From Gymnorhina tibicen (lineage: Eukaryota > Chordata > Aves > Passeriformes > Artamidae), in the NCBI GenBank assembly GCA_013399875.1, contig VXAZ01009309.1:2926584-2990583 (forward strand): a stretch of 64,000 bases of DNA, read 5' to 3'. The translations under genes were made by a program, and so were the position numbers. Numbering within the stretch: the first letter of the stretch is position 1; the number at the start of each line of letters is the position of its first letter. Below are positions 25,630 through 37,516 of this stretch, one piece after another. Under the pieces are notes generated by a model. It was given only the letters and a program-made list of their open reading frames with translations, searched no databases and was not told the DNA's origin.

Positions 25630-26933
25630 TCTTTCAACTCCGCCTGCGGCCGAAGCCGAGCAGGAACAAGGAGCCCAATTCTCCCAAGGATTCTCCGCTT
25701 CACAAGTGAAAATTGAGATTTCCTCGTGTTTTGCTTGCATTACACTCAACTTTCAGTTCGTTCTTCGGCAAAAAGGGGAAGAAGCATCTCATCGCCAGCC
25801 TGAAATGGCAATTAATTTGTAGATGGCTTCTCACGTTGCTTTGGGAGTTAATCATTCCACTAGATGGGCCCAAGAGCATTCCCAGTGTCCTGTGCCCCCC
25901 CCCAGGAAAGGTCTGAGCGAGGAGACATCAATTACTCAACGCAGTCCTTGAATTGCAGCATCCCAGGATGGAAGAGCCCACTCCAGCTTCTTCCTTTGTC
26001 CCACGTCGGCACCGGATCCGCGGGGAAACAGTTTCCTTCGGCTCTTTGCTTTAATTAAGCGTGCGTGTGGCAACAATCTATTTAAATAAAGTCACGGCGA
26101 GACAGGCGAGCTCTGCTCCGGGCCCGCAGCCGGCGCTGGGCGCTCTCCTCTGCTCTTTATTGACTGCGATAGTCCCCAAAAACGGGGGGAAAAAAGGATG
26201 CAGATTCCGAGCAAGCTGTGCCATCTGTCACCCTGGCCGCTTTTCCTGGAGGATGGGTGTCCACCAGGCCGGTCCAGCAGCCCCTCCTGCTCCTGCCCAC
26301 TTGGTGTCTGTGCTCCCCAGCCCATGCAGCAGCTACAGATGGCCTGGCTCTTCAATGTTTTATCAGCCTCTGCCACCACCGAAAATCCCCAAAGCAGCTC
26401 CATTTCTGCTTTCCTGAATCTGCTGGAATGGAAAGTTTACCCAGAGTGATTTGCAGCCAAGATGACTCAAGTCAGAGTCCTCGACTGAACTCACCTCAGT
26501 CTGCAGCACCAGAGCCATCCTGAGCTCTCTCTACCTTCAAACGGAGATGGGATAAAAGGACTCTGCTCTCAGAGGGCTCAGCTGAGCTCAACTCATCCCT
26601 GCCAGTGCCTGGCCACAGCCATGGAGCTGCTGAAGCTCTGCCAAATATCCTCGTGGCACCCCACAGCCCAGCAAGGACAGGAGCGGTCCAGGGAGGATCT
26701 GTGACCTCGCTGGCAGCCTCACTCCAAAGGGCTTTCCAGTGTCCTGGAGAACCCCTGGGAAAACAGCAGCCTCGGGCAAAGCAAATCACTGCAGCTACTG
26801 CCTGCTCCTCTGTCCTGAGCAAGAGTTAAATATTTGTCATTAACCACACTGAAATTAAACGCAGCTTTGATAACCAGGCTCGGTTTAGCGCCGGGCTGTC
26901 ACCCGTGGGCTGCACTGCTGGCACTGCAGACGG
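25630..26933. other. Unique intergenic sequence
   Basis: No gene or repeat recognised; AT-rich piece around 26050-26090. Confidence 0.45.
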
Positions 26934-27076
26934 GATCACAGCGTCATTTGGGCTGGAAAAGACCTCTAAGATCATCGAGCCCAACCTCTAAACCCCGTCC
27001 CCAAGGGCCACGTCCACGTGATTTTTGAACCCTGCCAAGGATGGGGATTCCTTGGGCAGCCTGTCCCAAACCCGAG
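26934..27076 (-). mobile_element. CR1 LINE 3' fragment (different subfamily)
   Basis: Antisense CR1: gggctggaaaagacctctaa, gatcatcgagcccaacctct, ctgccaaggatggggattcc. Its wording differs from the other copies, so it is another subfamily. Confidence 0.88.
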
Positions 27077-30000
27077 TGAGCTGAGTAACAGCAATCGTTG
27101 CTTCAGAGGAGATGCTCAGGCAAATACAGGAATTACACAGCATCACTGAACTCGCCTTGATTCATCCCAAAATCCTTCCCAGCCCGATTTTTCCGTGGGT
27201 CTGACCCTTCCTTGCTGGCGCTGCCAGCGCCCGGTGTGCCCCTGCTCTAAGCACAGCACACCCAACCGGGAATGCCACCCCCGAGGAGGTGACAGGCACC
27301 TCTCCCAGGGCGGGCAGACAGAAGGGTGGATCCTCTTCAAGGATGTCCAGGTTATTCCCTGCAGCGGCTTCCAAGCCCAGGCTCTGGAGGGGGAATGCTG
27401 AGGATCCCTCCAGGCGGGACTCCTCGTGTTTCCACAACGCTGGAGCTGCTCCAAGGAAACTGGGGAAGGATGGACCCACCCGGTTTCCCTGTCTAGTTCA
27501 CAAACTGGGTTACACCGTCCAAAAATTTGGTCGCGGGCACAGCTGCAGCTTCCTGGTCAAACCCCCACCACGAGGAAGGCTCTCCTCACCCCGGGGGGAA
27601 TTCAAGGCTCTGGGCCCGGGGAAGCCAATTATCCCTTTTCCTCATCTCTCCGTTCATTTTCACCTCTTTCTCCCGCTGATCCCCGGCTCAATTATCACCC
27701 TCTCCGCGCGGGATGAGGAACAAGCCTTGGCAGCAGGGATTTAACCCTTCCCAAGGCAGAAAAGATGGAATGAGACCCCAGGCAAGGCAATGTCCTCTCC
27801 CCAGGAGAGGTTCTGGCTCTGGGGGCACCTCCTTGCTCCCGGCGTTGCTGCCTGGGCTGCAGAGCAGCTTCGCTTCCAGCCGGCATTCCCTGCTCAAGGA
27901 AACACCGATTTTCCTACGGATTTGCTGCTCTGCTCAGCTGCCAGCAGCAATTACCTGCTTTGCTTTGTCGAGTTTGTATTAACAGCAAACACGCATTTTG
28001 ATCCAGGAGCTGGGGAATTGCTGCGCCATCCAGACATTCCTGAGATGACTGGAAAAGAAAGGAATTGGGGGTTTTTTGTGTAGGTTTTTTTGTTGTTGTT
28101 TCCGCGGGGTTTTTTTTTCTTCGTTTATTTTGATCCTAACAGTTTGAGGTTCCGCACAGTGGCTGCTGATAAATGGTGATTCAGTCACATCCCCCAAAAA
28201 CTCAACCTCCTGCGACCACCATCCCGCATCTTGGGGAACGGGAAAAGGATTGTCTGGGAAAGTACGGTAATTCATCCCTAAGGATGGACCCCCTCAGGGA
28301 TCCCAGGATTCCTAGGGCGCCCCAAACCATCTAATCTCCAGATGTCATTTATATTTATGTGCCTATGGAGCACCTTTGTCTCTCTGGCTGGATGTTAAAC
28401 CGGCCTGAGCCACAGGCACATCACAAAGCACCACAATTCCCTGGCTCCTCTTGCCAGCTCCGGGATGCTGGTGTTTGTTGGAGTCTCCCGTGCTGAATTT
28501 TCCACTGGCTCCCACTCAGGTGGCTCCCAAGGGCACTCACTGGGATTCCCTGCATGGCAGAGCAACCTGAGCCCCCGGGCAGGCTCAGCAGCTTCCATTA
28601 GCATTCCAGAGCGGCTCCGCTCACCAGATTTTTCCCTGGAATAATTATCCGGAATCTAGAACTGCTCCACGAGCGGGTGGCGTGGCCCAAGAAAAGAGAA
28701 AAAATCCCCAGCTGGAGATGCAGCAGCGTGGCTGATCTCTCCAGGTTGCGTTATAATCCTCCATCAGACTTCCTAATGATGATCCCAGCGCCGGCTGGGT
28801 TGGCACTCCCGGAATTTATCAACGTCAGCTGCTCTGCCTCGTTCCAGGCATTAAAAGCCCTGCTGGATTTGAGCTGTAATCCTTGAAAAGTGTAATCCAA
28901 GCAGGGCTGGGACATGTGTGCACAACCGGCCAAAAGGCCAGATTAAAGCAGCAGCATCTGCCTGGGAGCAGCCTCTGGAATTCCTGCGCTGCTCAGGGCA
29001 AGGAAATGAAACCCTGCACCGGTTTAATTTTCATTTCTAACGCAAATCCTCGTTCCTCATCTTCTCCCCGAGTTTTGGGGAGGATTACAGGGAACGTTTG
29101 GGGCACACACAGCTACTCACTCACGCTCCTGGGCTCGCTCTGCGGGGTGACACAGAGGGTGCCACGCACCCCGTGGGCACGAGTCCCCCTCCCCAGCCCC
29201 GCTCTCCTGGAGGGTGCAGCGAAATCCAGCAAAAATCAGGGACTGTTTTCTTGGTGCTTGCACGTTCCTGCCAGGTTTTGGGCTGGCAGCAGGGGGACGT
29301 GCCAGAGGCGCCTGGAGCTCGGGGAGGCCGCAGGGCCGAGCGGAACAGCTTTCAGTGATCACGGGAATTTCATTCCCTCAGCCCTGGGAATGAAAATAAC
29401 CCCGTCCTGCCGTGCTGCAGGGGCCGCCAGCAAGAACAGCTTCCCAAAGCTGAGGTTCCTCTCTCCTGCGTGTCCTGCCCGCACCCAAACCACCTTGGCT
29501 GCGGAGAAACGGGGATGAGAGAGGACGGGCTCCTGGGAGCAGAAGGAACGGGATGAATTTGCAGCACGGAGGCTCCTGCTGGATCTGCTGGATCCGGGCA
29601 GTGCTGCCTGCTGCCCGCACCTTTAGGGCCGGGTGCCGGCCCGTTCGCACACACAACGGGGAGCTCACCTCGGGAAGCGACAGGGACTGTGTCCCTGCTC
29701 CAGGTTTTGCTTCTCCCAGCTCGGAGGAGCTGAGCTGAAGCCCTGGAGCGGGGCTGCGAGGCTGCCTGAGCGCACTGTCCCCAGCCCCATCCCCCGTCAC
29801 GGAGCGGTGGGACATTTGCACATCCTCATCGCCGCCACATCCTTGTCTTTCCCCCCCTGCTCCTCCCAGCACCCTCATTTGCAATTTTGCCGTGTTTCTG
29901 CTCTGCCTTCCCCGGCCCATAAATCACATCACCGGGAGAGGCAAGCTGGGCTGACAGGAGACATCAGCAATAAGTCAGACAGGAGAAGAGATACCATGGC

Positions 30001-31555
30001 AGCAGAAAACAGGAGCGGGCTGTAATAATAGCATCTCTTTTATTTATCGTGCCATCTCAAAGCTCTCCCTGTCTGCGTCTCCGTGCTCCGTGCCAGGGGA
30101 CAGGAGGGACAGCTGAAGGTAATAAAGGCTGACCGGAGCTGCTGTGGGGAGCTTAAACAAAAGACAAGTAGGAAAGAACCCAAACCAGCCTCGCTCAGAC
30201 GCTTCTGCTGCTGCCGCCTTGTTTTTCTGAGACCCTTTGGGATTAAGGCCTGGGATGGGGTTGTTGGGTTCCCTGCTACACCTGGTGGTGTTTGCACTGC
30301 TCAAAAGGGTGTGAAATGCCACCACCACCACCACCACCAGGAGTGCCCGGCACTGGCTTTGCCACCCAAAATGCCGCGAGATAACAACCAGGTTCCTCAG
30401 GCTCCCGAAGCTTCCTGGAAGGATGTTCCACGTGTTGACCTGGACACGCTCATCCTACCCACGGCCCTCCCCCAGGCCGTGCTGCTGCTTGGCACGCGGC
30501 AAAGTGGGGCAGGACCTTCTAAATATAGAGCTTTCCTAATGGCTGCGAGGTGGGGGAAAAATATCCTGGATCCATTTATCTTTGCAAAGGAGCACCGTGG
30601 GGATTTCATAATTAAACTGTGCACATCCAGTTGCTATGGAGCTTTTCCCAGTGCCTGTATCCATCAGCCAGAGGAAAATGGGTCAGTGTAGCTCTCTGCA
30701 GTCACCAGGTCCCAGATCTGGTTCCTGCCTTGCAGAACGGGCTCTGAGCTCGGGGTGGTGGAGGTGGCCTTGGTTTGCACCAGCAGCCAGGGGATGCCGA
30801 GCCAGGGGCGTTTTGTAGCTCTCACCCTCGCTCCTGAGCCACGGCCGAGCCCTTGGGAGTCTCCACCAGGCCACAGCAACGGCCTTGCAAGGACACGTTG
30901 GAAAATCCGCCTTAACTTTTCATTCCTTCAAGCAGAGCCAGTCCCAGCTTGAAAAAAAATAAACGGCATTTAAAACCCAGCCTTGCTGAAGAGCCCGGAG
31001 CAGGCTGGTTGCTGTTCCTGCGTTTCCTTTTCTAGCCGTGCCATTCCAATTTTAGCCAGGGATGCTCTTCCTGCGGGTTGCCTATCCCTGCTTATCTTAA
31101 TTTTCCATGGAAAGCCGTCGGGAGCCCTGCCCCCCCACCGCCGAGTGATTCTTTGGGACACCTGGCACGACAAATCAAGCACACCCAAAACGCTTCCTCC
31201 GAGCTGCTTTGGGAGATTTCCCACGTTCCTTGGTCACCTTTAACGAGGCTTACGGAAAAGGTCAGAGCAGCTGCGTCCTCCGTGGATCCCAAAGAGGAAA
31301 AGACAGCGGAGCAGCTGTCCTCAAGGTGGGCTTGACCTTATCAGGTGGAGGCGACGTAGGGAAAATTAAAAAAAAAACCTTGCTGGTGCAATTAAACAGC
31401 TGCCTCAGAGCCTGGGACAGTGACAATTCCTGCACAGCCAGCGTGGGACGTGGGCTGGAGCAGCATCACCCCCGGAAAGCAGCGGGGGGTGTGCATAAAT
31501 TATGGGTTTAATTATCATCTCCCAGCCCACCATGTGGAGCAGCCAGAAGGAGAGG
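27077..31555. other. Unique intergenic sequence
   Basis: Apart from the CCA run at 30319, no gene, mobile element or clear motif is recognised. Confidence 0.45.
30319..30340. repeat. (CCA)n microsatellite
   Basis: Seven tandem CCA triplets. Confidence 0.9.
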
Positions 31556-31588
31556 TTATTATTATTATTATTATCATTATTACTACTC
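31556..31588. repeat. (TTA)n microsatellite
   Basis: Imperfect ttattattatta run with one ATC interruption. Confidence 0.9.
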
Positions 31589-31796
31589 ACTTGCAGGAAC
31601 TTTCAGATCTTCTCACTTTTAATCAGCCAAACACCTGGAGATGATTTGTGCTGTGCCGCCTCAGAAAATAAAAAGGTCCTTGGCAAAAGCCATCCAGCTT
31701 TAATTCACTGCCGCCAGCAAGGGACAGTCACCTCCTCCTGGGTACGGCCACCAAGGGCAGCAGGATGGCACCGGGGTGGCCAGGGATTCTTCCCAT

Positions 31797-31880
31797 TATC
31801 CCAGACTGGTTTGGGGTGGAAAGGACCTCAAAAATCATCTCATTCCACCCCCCTGCCCCGGGCAGGGACACCTGCCGTGA
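31797..31880 (-). mobile_element. CR1 LINE 3' fragment
   Basis: Antisense CR1: ccagactggtttggggtgga, aggacctcaaaaatcatctc, gggcagggacacctgccgtg. Confidence 0.85.
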
Positions 31881-34300
31881 TTTTTCCTGCTGGCTCCTGT
31901 CCCCCTCGGGGCGCCGTGCACGGCGGAAGGAGGACACCGAGGGATTTCTTTCCTCGCAAACACCCAAGGCTCCCGGCCGAGGCGGTGATTTATCAGCCTC
32001 CTTATGCCATCAAAACTAATTGCCTCAAAAACACAGCAAAGGCCTCTCTCTCTCACTCTCTCAGTGTGTCAACGGCGAGAGCTTGAGAAGGGAAAAAGGG
32101 TCGTAAAAATAATGATGAAGGGTTTTACGGGAAAGACTTCCACGGGGAAGAGCTGATGTTCCTGAGGCCAGGAAGGCTCGGCTCAGGGTGGGAAAAAGTC
32201 AGGCGACCACCGGCAGCTCGGAAACCCCGGGAACAGAGGGACGTGCAGGGGGAAACCCCCACGGCCGCACCGCAAAGGTGGGGATTAAAAAAAAGAAAAA
32301 AAAAAAGCCAAATAATCCCCAGCTCCCACTCCGGGCTAGGCAGGGTCTCACCCCTTTCCCAGTCAAATACAAAGTGCTTTAATGAGGTTAATTAGCACGC
32401 GGAACCGGTGCCATCCCGTAGCTGCCGGCACATCAGCCCGGCCATCAGTGCAGCGGGTGCCGGCAATTAGAGCAGCACCGGTCATTAATTGCTCTCTGCT
32501 TTCCTCGGTTTTGCTGTTGTTTTCCCCCCCTCTCTTCCAAAAAACGGGATGCAGACCCCACACACCCTTGGATGGAGCTGGGAAGTGGACGCTGCTCTGA
32601 GTTAGATTTGGAGGGTTGTCCGAGCCTTGGTGTACCCGAGACTCAGCCGAACTGCGGGGAAAAGGGGAAATTACTGAATTTTGAGGTAAAAAAAACCCTA
32701 ATGCTGCAACAGAAAAATAAAAAAAACACCCCATAAGTTGATATTTCTGAACAAAAGGGTGGTCCCAGAGGTGAGCTCCAGCCCTGCCAGAGAGAGGAAA
32801 AGCATAAATTGTGCGTTCCTGAGGTTTTCCAGTGCTGTTCCGTGCTCCCGAGGTTGTGCCTTGTACATTTATTTACACGCGGGTGACTTAATTAGATGTC
32901 CTTCTGTCTCCGGTGGCAGCGAGATGAATCAGCACTCTCCGTACACATCCAAGCTCTCTGCTCAGGACCAGCTCCTTGGAAACTCGCATCCCAAAAAACG
33001 CTGGCAGAGGGAAGGGGGCTGTGTTTGGCCCGACCCGAAGCTCCCGGGGCTGCTGAGCTTTTCTCCAGCGTGGCTTTGCTAACGCAACCACAGAGGTTAA
33101 AAGCAGAGGCGGCACTTCAAGGGGGGAAAAGAACCCCCCAGGAACCATCAGAGCCCCGGGAAGGGTGGGCTCACTCAGGGCCGCTCCTGCCTCTCCCTGT
33201 CTCCCACCCTAAATCACCTGGGGCTTGCGTTGCTCCAGCTTGTCGGGCACAGGAGACCGAAAAAAAAAAGCTGACGGAAAGGATTTTTGTGCCTAACTGG
33301 GTTTTTTTCCCTGCCTTCGGGGGGGTTATCCCAGAAGAGAGCAGTGCCCCCCAAGTCCTGCCCACCACCCCAAATCCCACGGGAGCGCTCTCACCTTCCA
33401 GCCCAAGCCAGGCTGGAAAAGCTGCGGAGCTGAAGTAATTGGTGCAATTAATAATCCCGCACAAGCACCTGCGAGCCCGGGGGCATCGCACCTGTGGTGG
33501 GGGCATCGCCACCTCGCTGAGCCCAACCCCACCCGGCTCGCAGCAAAGCCACCCGAAGGACCTGGGTAAGAGGCAGCCTGGGGACATTTGAGTCCTGAGA
33601 GGTGCTGATGTGCCCCAAAACAGGATCCGAGGGTGGTCCCACACCCACTGGAGCAGCCACAGCTGCTGCGAAGGGGCCCTGATTTATACACTGATTTTTG
33701 CTGATTTTTTCCCTTGCTGTTTTATCCTCCAAACCCACTCGGTCACGCTCAAAGCAACGCAAGACTGAATTCCAAAGTTTTACACATTTTCTTCCCCCCC
33801 ACCTCCCCTCCCAGCGTCTGGCTTCATCTCTCCTCAATGTTTTCATCCAAGTGTCGCCAACATCGCATTGTGGCTGCCTCAGCCAGATGTCTGCATCCCA
33901 GCGCTCCCCCTTGCAACCAGCAGCTCCTCCTGGCTCGGGAAAAGCGCTGCCCACCCTGCTGGAATGCTGGAATGCTGGAGCGCTGGAACGCGGAGAGCGG
34001 AGCAGGTGCCGACGCTCAGGGGAGGACGAGGCGATTCCTCGCGGCTCTCGCCCCGGGCGGGGTTTTTCTCCGGCAGATGGGAGTGGGCTGCAGCATTCAT
34101 TATTTGATTGCCACCTATTCCTGGCAGTCTCACAATCTTCTGTTCCGCCGGGGCGAGGAGCTTTTAGTGGCGGGGGGGTTTGGACGTGTGAGTGGGAGGT
34201 CGCTACCAGGCGCTTTTTTTCCCCCTCAGCCCAGCGATTATGCAAGAGGAGGTGGGGTGGAGCTGCAGAAAGTCCTGGCTTGGGTTGGTTTTTGGGGTTC

Positions 34301-34355
34301 GCGGAATCCCAGACCGGTTTGGGCTGGAGGGAATCTCAAAATCTCATCTCCTTCT
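34301..34355 (-). mobile_element. Short CR1-like fragment
   Basis: ggaatcccagaccggtttgg, then gctggagggaatctcaaaat and catctccttctgctcc resemble the antisense CR1 terminus; short and diverged. Confidence 0.55.
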
Positions 34356-35250
34356 GCTCCCGGAGACTTTTCCCTAGAGCAGGGAGGAGGTGGCAGCCCA
34401 CCCTGCTCCCGTCTCCTCGCTCAAGCCCAGCTTGCTGCTCCTCCAAAAGCAGCCGGATTGAGGGCTTGGAGGAAGTCTCTTTGCACCCGTGTTTTCCATG
34501 AGAAACGGTGGATGGGCAAGGAAAAGCTGGCTGTTCTTGCTGTCCGCTGAGTTCCCCTTCACGATCCTTCCTCAACAACCCTGTTGCAGAGTTAAACCCG
34601 TTCCCAGGGTGAAAGGGAAATATCCCGAAAGCGTGGATGCCCTAAAAGTGTGGATAACTTCAGCACAGGAGCGAACTCAGCGGGAATGAGGCTTCCCGGG
34701 CCTTTGCAGAGCTCTGGGTGTCTCCCACGTTCCCAAGCCCTGCTGCTGGAATCGTGCGCGGAATTTTCCCGGCTCCCAGCCACGGCATCCCGGGGACGGG
34801 CGTCGGAGCAAACCTCCCCCTCCCCCTGCTGCTCTTACTGCTTCCACGGCAGGGGCAATTTGATTTATCGGAGCTTTTTGTGTTTCCCAGTGGTTTCCCC
34901 GGGTGCTGTGTGTGGCGGGAAGGCGAATGGCCTCGTTCCTGCCCTGCTCTCTGATCGCCTCGCGCTCCCAGCTGCTCCGCGGTGACGGTGACACGTCCGT
35001 GTTTGGGCCTGCCCCGATGCCAAGATCAAAGCAAAAAGAGGGGAAAGAGGAAGGGATGGAGGTGCAAGCGTGATGTTTCACTCCAAAACCCCATTATCCC
35101 GGCTTTTCCTGGGAGGTCGGCACCTGCAAGCGCGGCTCTGCTTGCCCGGGGCGTCACCGGAGGCAACGTGTGATACCGGCCTGCAGGTAGGGAATTTGGG
35201 GGTTTCCAAAAAGGCATCTGTGACCTCCCAGCTGTGCCTGCGAGGGGCTG

Positions 35251-35329
35251 CGTGCCCGGAGTGAGGGGAGATGGATTTCCCGGAGTGAGGGGAGATGGAC
35301 TGCCCGGAATGAACGGAGATGGATTTTCC
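35251..35329. repeat. 28-bp tandem repeat
   Basis: About three copies of cccggagtgaggggagatgg plus a variable part, with point changes. Confidence 0.85.
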
Positions 35330-36107
35330 CAGAGCAGAGAGCTTTTCTGCTCAAATCATCCACCCCAGCACATCCTGAGCAGGCCCAGCACGGGCTTGTA
35401 AAGGGTCCGGGAGTTTTATTCCAGTTCATAAAAGAGAAATGGGATTTTTTTTTATCCCTCCACATAGCACGGCACCACACGTAAAGCAGGGAAAACCCCC
35501 TGGAACTTGAAGCTCGAGGGGTGCTCGCGGAGAGGTTACGGGGCCTCTGGCACCTGCCTGAAGTGGGGTACGCAGGGCAAAAACTCCACAGAAACTCATG
35601 GAGTATTCCGGGATCTAAAAAGCAAAGGGATAACATGACCAGATGCTCTGAAAGAGACTCTGGATTCGTCAGTGGACAACAGAGACACCGGATGATTCAA
35701 CTTCTTAGATACTGAAAGACAACAGGGATTAATTGCAGCACTTAATTAGAATCCCTCTCATCTCCCCCTTCATCCCTGTTTTCTTTCCCTTCCCGAGTCT
35801 GTCCACATGTGTTTCCAGGGAGCATCCTTCGGGGAAGAGGGAGGTGTGAGATATGCCAATGTTTATTTTAACAGCTCCTTTTTTAGGGCTCTGCTGTGAA
35901 CAGTCTCCTCCTGTTGAACGGGCTTGTTGCTATGGGATGAAGTGCTCCAAGTTCCTCGGCTTCGTACTTCTTCTCCCTTCCCCTCGCACCCAGCTCCTCG
36001 CTGAGGGACATTTTTGGGGGTCCCTCCTTCCCCTCATCAGTGCTTCCAGGGAATTAATGACCCACCACGGTTTGGTGCCCTCACGGAGTTTCGGCTGCAG
36101 CTGGGCT

Positions 36108-36213
36108 GAGGGCCAGGCTGGACGGGGCTTGGAGCAACTCGGGCTGGGGAAAAATCTCCGGGGTGGAAGGAGATGAGATTTAAGATTCCTTCCAACCCAA
36201 ACCGGTCTGAGAG
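36108..36213 (+). mobile_element. CR1 LINE 3' fragment
   Basis: Sense CR1: gggccaggctggacggggct, tggagcaactcgggctgggg, then ccttccaacccaaaccggtc near the 3' end. Confidence 0.9.
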
Positions 36214-36509
36214 CCCAGGAACCCAACACCAGCCCAACCAGGACTTCCCGCAGCGCTCAAGGACTCCTGTGAGGGTCCGAGGTGGGTGTGGAGCGCCTAC
36301 CACACCTCCCTCCTACACCTCCCACAGCACCCCCAAAAAACCCCGCCTCAACAGCCGGCAACCCTGGCACCAACGCTTCCTTTGTGACTTAAACAAATTT
36401 ATTTGAATAAATCATAAATTCAGGAACCAAACAAATTCAAATCAGAGCGTCGCTGTGCGCTGCCAGCTCTGGTGGCCTCTTTCCAGCTTCCAGCGGGGCA
36501 TTTCAGCTC

Positions 36510-36960
36510 CTCACACAGCCCATTAGGCACCGTCGCCCCCGGGACAGATTTCCCGCTGACCCTTCGCCGCTCGCCCCGCCGCAGGGTCGCTCCCGTCTGC
36601 TCGAGCTGCACGGGGCTGTTTTTACGCCGAGGGCTGGAGCATTTTCCAGCTCTTTATCCCGGTTTTGTGAGTGCCCGGGGCGGGAGCGGGCAGCGGCGAG
36701 GCCGTGGCTGCCGGAGGGAACGGGGACGGGAACATCTGGCGGCGGCGGAGCGGCGCGGTTCGCGCCCGTTACGGCGACGCGGTAACGAGGGCTGGTAATT
36801 AGACGGCTGGAGGGTTTTTTGGGTGTAAAGTCGGTTTATCGAGTTTTCCAAAGCGAGCGTTCTGGCCGGAATCTGGGCGCGGAGCCCCTGCTGGTTCACA
36901 GCGCCTCGCCTTCCTCTGCCGCAGCCGCTGCGGCGAGGGCCGTGCTGGGAACGCGGCAAA
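36510..36960. promoter_or_regulatory. Orphan CpG-rich patch 6 kb past OLFM1
   Basis: Dense CG dinucleotides, GGCGG/CGCC runs and no repeat, in flank without a recognised gene. It may be the promoter of an unrecognised transcript or a distal regulatory island. No conserved protein is seen in either direction. Confidence 0.4.
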
Positions 36961-37186
36961 CACACCCCAAACGCAGCCCAAACACACCCCAAATAAAACC
37001 CAGCCACATCCAAAACACAACCCAGACACATCCCAAACACACCCCAAACACACCCCAAATACAGCCCAGACACACCCCAAACACCTGCAAACACACCCCA
37101 AACACACCCAAACACCCCAAACACCCCAAACACACACCCCAGACACCTGCAAACACACCCCAAACACACCCCAAACACCTGCACCT
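36957..37186. repeat. ACACCCCAA-type minisatellite
   Basis: About 230 bases of irregular 10-12-bp units (acaccccaaacacaccccaa). The minus strand carries repeated GGGG runs separated by TGTTT, a G-quadruplex-capable arrangement near 37098-37140. Confidence 0.95.
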
Positions 37187-37365
37187 GGGCCGCGTCACGG
37201 ACTGGGGGATGCTCAACAGGAATTCGGGATCTCCTCCTGCACAACATCCTCTGTTTCCAGGGGCTGCTTTCCTTCCCAGGGATAAGAGATCCTAAAATCC
37301 CCAGAGGAGAGCCAGCATCCTCACGTGTCCAGTGAGGAGACAGGGGCGCACACCTGACCTGGTGT

Positions 37366-37516
37366 CACCATCATCACCATCACCATCACCATCACCACCA
37401 CCATCATCACCATCACCATCATCACCATCACCATCACCATCACCATCACCATTACCATCACCATCCTCATCACCACCATCATCACCATCACCATCATCAC
37501 CATCACCACTACCACC
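37366..37516. repeat. (CAC/CAT)n microsatellite
   Basis: About 150 bases of catcaccatcac-type triplets, with mixed CAT, CAC and ATT. Any frame reads His/Ser/Pro or Asp/Gly/Met-Val strings, so ORFs over it are meaningless. Confidence 0.97.

Larger units (their letters stand above)
31881..36107. other. Mostly unique intergenic sequence
   Basis: No gene recognised. It holds a short A run at 32288-32306, the weak CR1 piece at 34301 and the 28-bp repeat at 35251. Nothing else can be supported. Confidence 0.45.

Noticed and set aside
36654..37247. 197-codon minus-strand Cys/Val/Gly-rich ORF
   Set aside because: Translation of the ACACCCCAA array; Cys-Leu-Gly-Val repeats are an artefact.
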